Origin: Oxytricha trifallax
Taxonomy: Eukaryota > Ciliophora > Spirotrichea > Sporadotrichida > Oxytrichidae
Length of the DNA stretch: 64,000 nucleotides
Assembly (NCBI GenBank): GCA_000711775.1
Contig: ARYC01001319.1
Coordinates: 1 to 64,000 of the forward strand
Direction of reading: 5' to 3'
The position numbers and the translations under genes were made by a program. Positions within the stretch are counted from its first letter, which is position 1. Each line of letters opens with the position of its first letter. This document shows positions 59,479-64,000 of the stretch, piece by piece. The notes under the pieces were generated by a model. It did not search any database, was not told where the DNA came from, and saw nothing but the letters and a program-made list of their open reading frames with translations.

Positions 59479-59649
59479 CCTTGTTCCTTCTCTTGTTATT
59501 GAATTTCAAATTTTAATATATAGAGTTCTGGATCCTACTGTTAAAAATCTTAGTATTAAATATGGGCATCTTATAGGAGGTCAACCTGGTAAGGATACGT
59601 GGAGAAAGCTGGCAGAAGCTGTAACAAACTTCAGAGATGGAGCTCCATT

Positions 59650-59880
59650 TTTATCAATTTAGTTCCATTAAATTAGTGCTAAATTTGTTTAAATTTAATT
59701 AGTACCGGTACTAAATCCGTTTAATTTTAATTGGTACCAATTTAATAGTGCCAAAACTTAATTAGCACCTAGTTTTAAACTAATGAGGTTTTAATGGAAA
59801 AGTTATAAAATGGTTCAAAACCTAATTAGTACCATACCAACCCGATTTTATACTTGGTTGGTACCAAAATCGAAATTATT
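59650..59880. repeat. GGTACC/TTAATTGG spacer repeats in TBE copy 4
   Basis: An array of degenerate units such as TTTAATTGGTACCAATTTAA lies between the 22K and kinase genes, equivalent to 12230-12400. Several units contain the GGTACC palindrome. It could serve as a binding array or divergent promoter region for the two flanking genes; this is an inference from position. Confidence 0.5.
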
Positions 59881-60295
59881 AAGTATGAAATTAGAAAAAT
59901 TAGATTTATAAATTAAGCATAAATATGATCTCTAACACCTTATATTCAACCATAATTGTTGTCGTATCAACTCCTATACAAAGTGACTATAACAAGAAAG
60001 GTTAATAGAGCTTAATAATAGAAATTTAAATATAATTTAAACATAGCGGCTAAATTAAATCGTAAGAGATTTTCTCTTGGAACAGGTTAATCATTTCTCA
60101 ACTTTGGCTCCTCCAAAATACCAGAAGTAATTTATATTGAAAAGGAGATTGAGCTAAGAGCTTTAGAGTTTGAAGCTAAGGTCTTTCAAATTCAAGTTTA
60201 AAAAAAGTAGTAGAGTACAGAGATAGGAGTTTAAATATAAGTTGAATTGGTAGAGGAAGATAAAGAACAGCAACGAATAGAAAAAATAAAAACAT

Positions 60296-60510
60296 TTTAA
60301 TGTAAAGACTGCTAAAGTCCTTCTTAGCTGAGTCTAGCTTGAAGAGGCACATTAAAGAGATACACTCTGGTAGAGCTAAGATCTACTTTAAGCATGATAA
60401 ATTAGATGGTAGGTATTAGTGCACAACCTGCATGAAGTCTTATAATCACTCAGCCAAAGTAAAGAGGCATATGCAAAAGCCCAATTAAGCGAATTCCTGA
60501 TTAAAGATGA
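60296..60510 (+). pseudogene. TBE zinc-finger part of the 57K protein, copy 4
   Basis: A first finger (CKDC, then SLKRHIKEIHSG) and a second (YQCTTCMKSYNHSAKVKRHM) fit C2H2 zinc fingers. The second and most of the first are in one frame, but the first Cys pair and the downstream kinase are in others. In intact TBEs these fingers and the kinase form one protein; here the junction is broken. Confidence 0.7.
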
Positions 60511-60612
60511 GCAAACTTAAAATCTTATAACATAAAGAAAAAAAGAGGAAAGACTCAAGAGGCAGAAGCGTTTTAAATCAATGAATCAACCAGCAAATGG
60601 TTCTCTTATAGC

Positions 60613-61512
60613 ATGTCTTTAAGAGAGAGAGTTATGTATATACCTGTATTGAATGCAATTGATATTGAAAGCTGTATTGAAAATTACTTGCATTTTTACC
60701 TGCCAAACAAGGCTAAGTTTATTTTGGTTAATGAGTATGCTTACAAAGTATATCCTTTTAAGTATCTTATTAAAAACGAGCAGTATCAATATGAATTTGC
60801 AAATGAATACATAATACTGAAGGATGCATAGAAAAAATAGTTTAAGAACTTACTTAGACTTGATGGAGTTATTCTTGGGCATGTCTTTGTTGCATTAAGA
60901 CTAAAGAAATTTGAAATGACTCTTAGAGACTATTTATATCATAACAGATACCCAAATGATTTGAATGATATTCTATCAGAAATGATAAAGGGTGTCAAAG
61001 AGTTGCATGAACTTGGATATGTTCATAGAGATTTGAAGCCTGAAAATGTTATGTTGAAAATATGTCCATTAGAAATTGTAGTCATTGATTTCAATAGAGC
61101 AATAAGATAAGAAATAGTGAATTTTGTTAAGGTGCTTGGCACTCCTGGATACTTTCCAATCAGGGAGAAGTGGACTAATGGCTCTTTTCAATGGGATGTA
61201 TGGGCATATGCTGTCATAATCTTAGAGTGCGACATGGAAAGTATGTCTTACTTTGAAACAAAGCACGAAAAATAATCAATAAGTTTGGCTTCTAAAACTT
61301 ATATAACAGGAAGATGTTTGCAATCAAATTAAAAAGCTTGTAGAGATGATAATCGTTAGAGCTCCAGATTATCCAAAATAGTCGAGAAAACATACATGAA
61401 GCACTCCAGAGAGCTAGATTCAAGAGGTACCACAAAGATAAGCAGATAAAAATTGTTTGAATTAACTACACTAATAATCATTTAATATTAATTAAATTAA
61501 AAAAAAACCTGA
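60613..61512 (+). CDS. TBE kinase-like domain (57K protein C-terminal part)
   Basis: ATG 60613 (MSLRERVMYIPVLN) to TGA 61510-61512 gives 299 codons uninterrupted in the ciliate code. Protein-kinase landmarks are KAKFILVNEYAYKVYPFKY (N-lobe), EMTLRDYLY, ELGYVHRDLKPENVM (catalytic loop with HRD and downstream Asn), VVIDFNRAI (DFN in place of the usual DFG) and GTPGYFPIREKW (activation segment and APE-like region). The glycine-rich loop is not obvious. Being open over its full length while the finger part is broken, it may have started from this ATG, or it is simply young. Confidence 0.82.
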
Positions 61513-61588
61513 GTTTTCTCTACTAACCCCAACTATACCCTAAAAATCAAAGCACTTATAAACCTCAATAAGGGGTTTTTGGGTTTTG
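61485..61588. repeat. Right terminal inverted repeat of TBE copy 4
   Basis: Inverted copy of 57517-57620, ending GGGGTTTTTGGGTTTTG. The kinase ORF stop lies inside its inner part at 61510-61512. Confidence 0.85.
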
Positions 61589-61817
61589 ATTGTCAAAATT
61601 TCTCATGGACTTTCTATAAATTCAATGTATCCAAATTTTTGTGTTAAGTATTTTGAAAGTGATTGGGCACCTCTCAATATAAAACTAAACTTGATTGTTT
61701 ATGAACTTTATAACAATTCTATCTAAAATAAACATACCGCCTACTGATGCTTCGCAGCCTATGATTTCAATCTAACCTCATTCCTTATTTTTCAGATTTC
61801 CTTGTATAATATAGATG

Positions 61818-63150
61818 ACTCATATAACAATAGTCGAAAAGAGAATCATGTATATTGCAGTTGATGAGGAAACTGAAGGAAGGCTAAATTAATTCAAGAA
61901 AAAGGCAATTAAAAATAGCTTCATTGATAAGACCTAGACATATCGAGGCAATCTCTTCCAACAAATGCTATGATAAACTCTGATATCACAGTTTGCTTAT
62001 TGAATATATATTTCCTTGGAATAAGAACATTGCTGGCTTTAGCTTCAGAAATTTTTCAGCAATAATTCTCATAGGAAAAGAATACTCTGTAAACACTGAT
62101 GGCTCAACATACATTAAATTCGAATTTCTTAGCATTTAAGTGTGATTTCATTGGTGGTAAGAAATCATAAATAAGCTCTGAATAAAAAATTATGGATGAA
62201 AACTCCATTGGTTACGCAGCCAACGAGTGTAGAACTCACAGCAAACTCCTTCATGAAACTTCTACCTCCTTATTCGTAAGATCACTCAATCTCCATTGAA
62301 ATTTTCTTGTTAGTAAGAGAATCCGCTTAGGCACCTGCATTGAAACAAAGAGCAAAGTGACCTAGCACCTATAGGAGTAGTAGCAGTATTATAGATTAAT
62401 GCGACAGCACAATGGTTTAAAATTTTAACCGGGGTTTATATAAGGAAATGTGCGAAAGGCGCTTGGCTCTTGAAATCTTGATGCTTAATTATTTCAGCTC
62501 CTGGAGCACTTATTTGATCGGACATTCAATCTCCCTGCCTTTTTCGACTCAGAATCGTGTAATTCACCTAGTCAGCCCCATTCTAAGATTTGATTTTGAG
62601 TTAGTTTGCTATAATGTTTTCTAATAAATGCCTATATGTCTAATGTCAAAACCAACCTCTTGCTGATGAATATGTCAAGGGGAGTGAGGTGAAAATTCTT
62701 AAAATGGTTGTTATTAAGGAATAAGAGTCAATGTAGCACGAGACAAGAAACTATAATAATGGAAACTATAGAAGGTGTGCAGAGTTGACTACGAAGACTG
62801 CAATAGTATAAGAGATTGCTTCAAAGGACAATTCGAAGACGGCAGATACAATTGAGTAGATCACAAAGATATGGATCAAAAGGTCAATTTAAACAGTGGA
62901 AAGACCAACAATGAATAAATTGTTGAAGGCAAAAAAAAGAACTTTAAAAGATTTTAATGACAAGAAGGAACAAAAATCGTATGAATAAACAGGCAAATCT
63001 AACGAAAAAATTTTGAGGGAATAAATAGAAGACTAAAAGCTATAAAAAGAAGCAGCAAATAAGTAACCAAATAACAATAATGATTGTGTATAAAAATTAG
63101 ATTAAGTATTTATAATAACAACATTGAAAATAATAAAAATTGCTTGATAT
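61818..63150 (+). pseudogene. Coding-like region right of TBE copy 4, unknown
   Basis: A frame from ATG near 61819 reads MTHITIVEKRIMYIAVDEET and ends at a TGA after about 55 codons. A shifted frame then gives KNIAGFSFRNFSAIILIG and EYSVNTDGSTYIKFEFLS. From about 62660 a long charged frame follows (AVKGSE-like start, TTKTAIVQEIASKDNSKTAD, KKRTLKDFNDKKEQK, Asn-rich end). It may be one decayed gene or several germline segments. No family is recognised. Confidence 0.35.
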
Positions 63151-63154
63151 TTAG

Positions 63155-63670
63155 AAATTAAATAAACAAGATAATTTATTGAATATTTTGAAATATTTAC
63201 CATTATATTTGATTAAAATACCCACCGTTTTTTAACATTTTTTTATTGAAATTGCATTAATATTAATAAAAACATGTTTTTAAATAGATTTAATATAATT
63301 TACAGCTTGGAATTAATAAAAATAAATAACTTTAAAAGATGTTAGATTAAAGTTTAAATAAAATATAAAAAATTGAGAAGATCTGTTTGCGCTTATTGAT
63401 TAAGTATCCAGAGGTGTGGCTACAACAATATACTGTTTTAAACAATTATATTGGATTTCAAATCATTTGTTGACTTTTTTCATTTATATTTTTTATTTCA
63501 AGTTGTCTTTAGAAGAATATCTGTTTTGATCTGCATTTTAAGTTGCCTTCCTGTTGTAATTGACAATTGAATAATATATTATTACATAACAGTAGAATGT
63601 TTCGAAACAGGTGATTTAGTCTTGTTCTACTTTTAATTAAAAAAACTATCATTTCTAACTAAACCCAACT
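63155..63670. other. AT-rich spacer
   Basis: No gene or repeat is recognised between the two coding-like regions. Confidence 0.45.
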
Positions 63671-63674
63671 TTGA

Positions 63675-64000
63675 CCTTTTTATGAAGAAACTTCAAAATA
63701 TATCAACTATGTACAAGAAAAAATATTAATTGAAGACAATGGTGAATTATTCGACCTTCACAATATTAATAACAAGGTGAAGAGACATATTTATGAGAAA
63801 AATAAATTAACTTCTATCATACTTTAGGTTTAAATACGAGAAGATAATCTTTTTTAGATCGAATTTTTATATTAAGATGAGAAAACCTATGTTTTAGAAT
63901 CTTTACAGTCGAAATCCAGGACTATCCTTATTTACACTATCACGAGAATGTCCTTTGAACCATAGATAATGGCTCTTGGTCATAAAGCTAATAAAGATAA
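63675..64000 (+). CDS. Possible coding segment cut by the window end, unknown
   Basis: After a TGA at 63672-63674 the frame stays open for 108 codons to the window edge. It reads YINYVQEKILIEDNGELFDL, NNKVKRHIYEKNKLTSIIL and IEFLYQDEKTYVLESLQSK. The alternating charged and hydrophobic residues suggest a folded protein. No start codon lies near the left edge, so this would be an internal segment or exon. Confidence 0.35.

Larger units (their letters stand above)
57517..61588 (+). mobile_element. TBE-type DNA transposon, copy 4, nearly complete
   Basis: The 4072-base length matches the usual 4.1 kb of TBE1. The left end is CAAAACCCCAAAACCCC and the right end GGGGTTTTTGGGTTTTG. ATT flanks both ends (57514-57516 and 61589-61591), an ANT duplication. 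Inner repeats share GTGCTTTGATTT and the GGTATAGTTGG block. Gene order is transposase, 22K (reverse), zinc finger/kinase. It is the youngest-looking copy in the window and is classed from the Oxytricha TBE description in the literature. Confidence 0.92.

Noticed and set aside
1-64000. CRISPR arrays, bacterial operons, ribosome binding sites
   Set aside because: Nothing of the kind is present; the sequence is eukaryotic germline DNA with transposons.

Overview
The window looks like germline (micronuclear) DNA of a spirotrichous ciliate close to Oxytricha, Sterkiella or Stylonychia. Recognisable proteins stay open only if TAA and TAG are read as glutamine and TGA is the sole stop. Four copies of a telomere-bearing-element (TBE) type transposon are present, with C4A4-like ends in the inverted repeats and ANT target duplications. 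The rest is very AT-rich and full of small insertions, as expected for DNA removed during macronuclear development. The identification rests on family knowledge and codon reading; no database was searched.

Layout. 1-2642: TBE copy 1, reversed and cut by the window edge. 3940-4187: a possible coding patch. 5434-7450: a broken element with 300-base inverted repeats and a Rep-like superfamily 3 helicase relic. 7792-8232: a fold-back element with an exact 8-base duplication. 9348-14639: TBE copy 2, itself hit by two later insertions and lying inside an older repeat (8941-9347 plus 14641-16110). 16110-25690: AT-rich, with several possible gene relics and palindrome 24386-24830. 25873-29797: an endonuclease plus reverse-transcriptase LINE relic carrying a 690-base insertion. 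30000-43000: AT-rich DNA with gene-like patches (one with a 40-base intron, one resembling a C2 domain), a 1.2 kb inverted-repeat element, and a second palindrome of the 24386 family at 38709-39130. 45240-50154: GC-richer coding-like patches and a very degraded TBE copy 3 with a nested fold-back element. 50492-51052: a hierarchical palindrome. 52190-52405: a GC island. 54341-56420: a second copy of the repeat split by TBE copy 2. 57517-61588: TBE copy 4, the best preserved, with an open DDE transposase core and an intact 299-codon kinase-like ORF. 61818-64000: further coding-like sequence.

The TBE genes have a fixed plan: transposase, a convergent 22K gene stopping about 7 bases away, then a zinc-finger/kinase gene. 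TBE transposases are known to take part in DNA elimination in Oxytricha. All three readable transposases here have an altered catalytic residue, so these copies are probably passive.

Caution: with only TGA as stop in 22-30% GC DNA, open frames of 100-200 codons arise by chance. Gene relic calls outside the transposons rest on local GC rise and protein-like composition and are given low confidence. Without the macronuclear sequence, macronuclear-destined segments and pointers cannot be placed.
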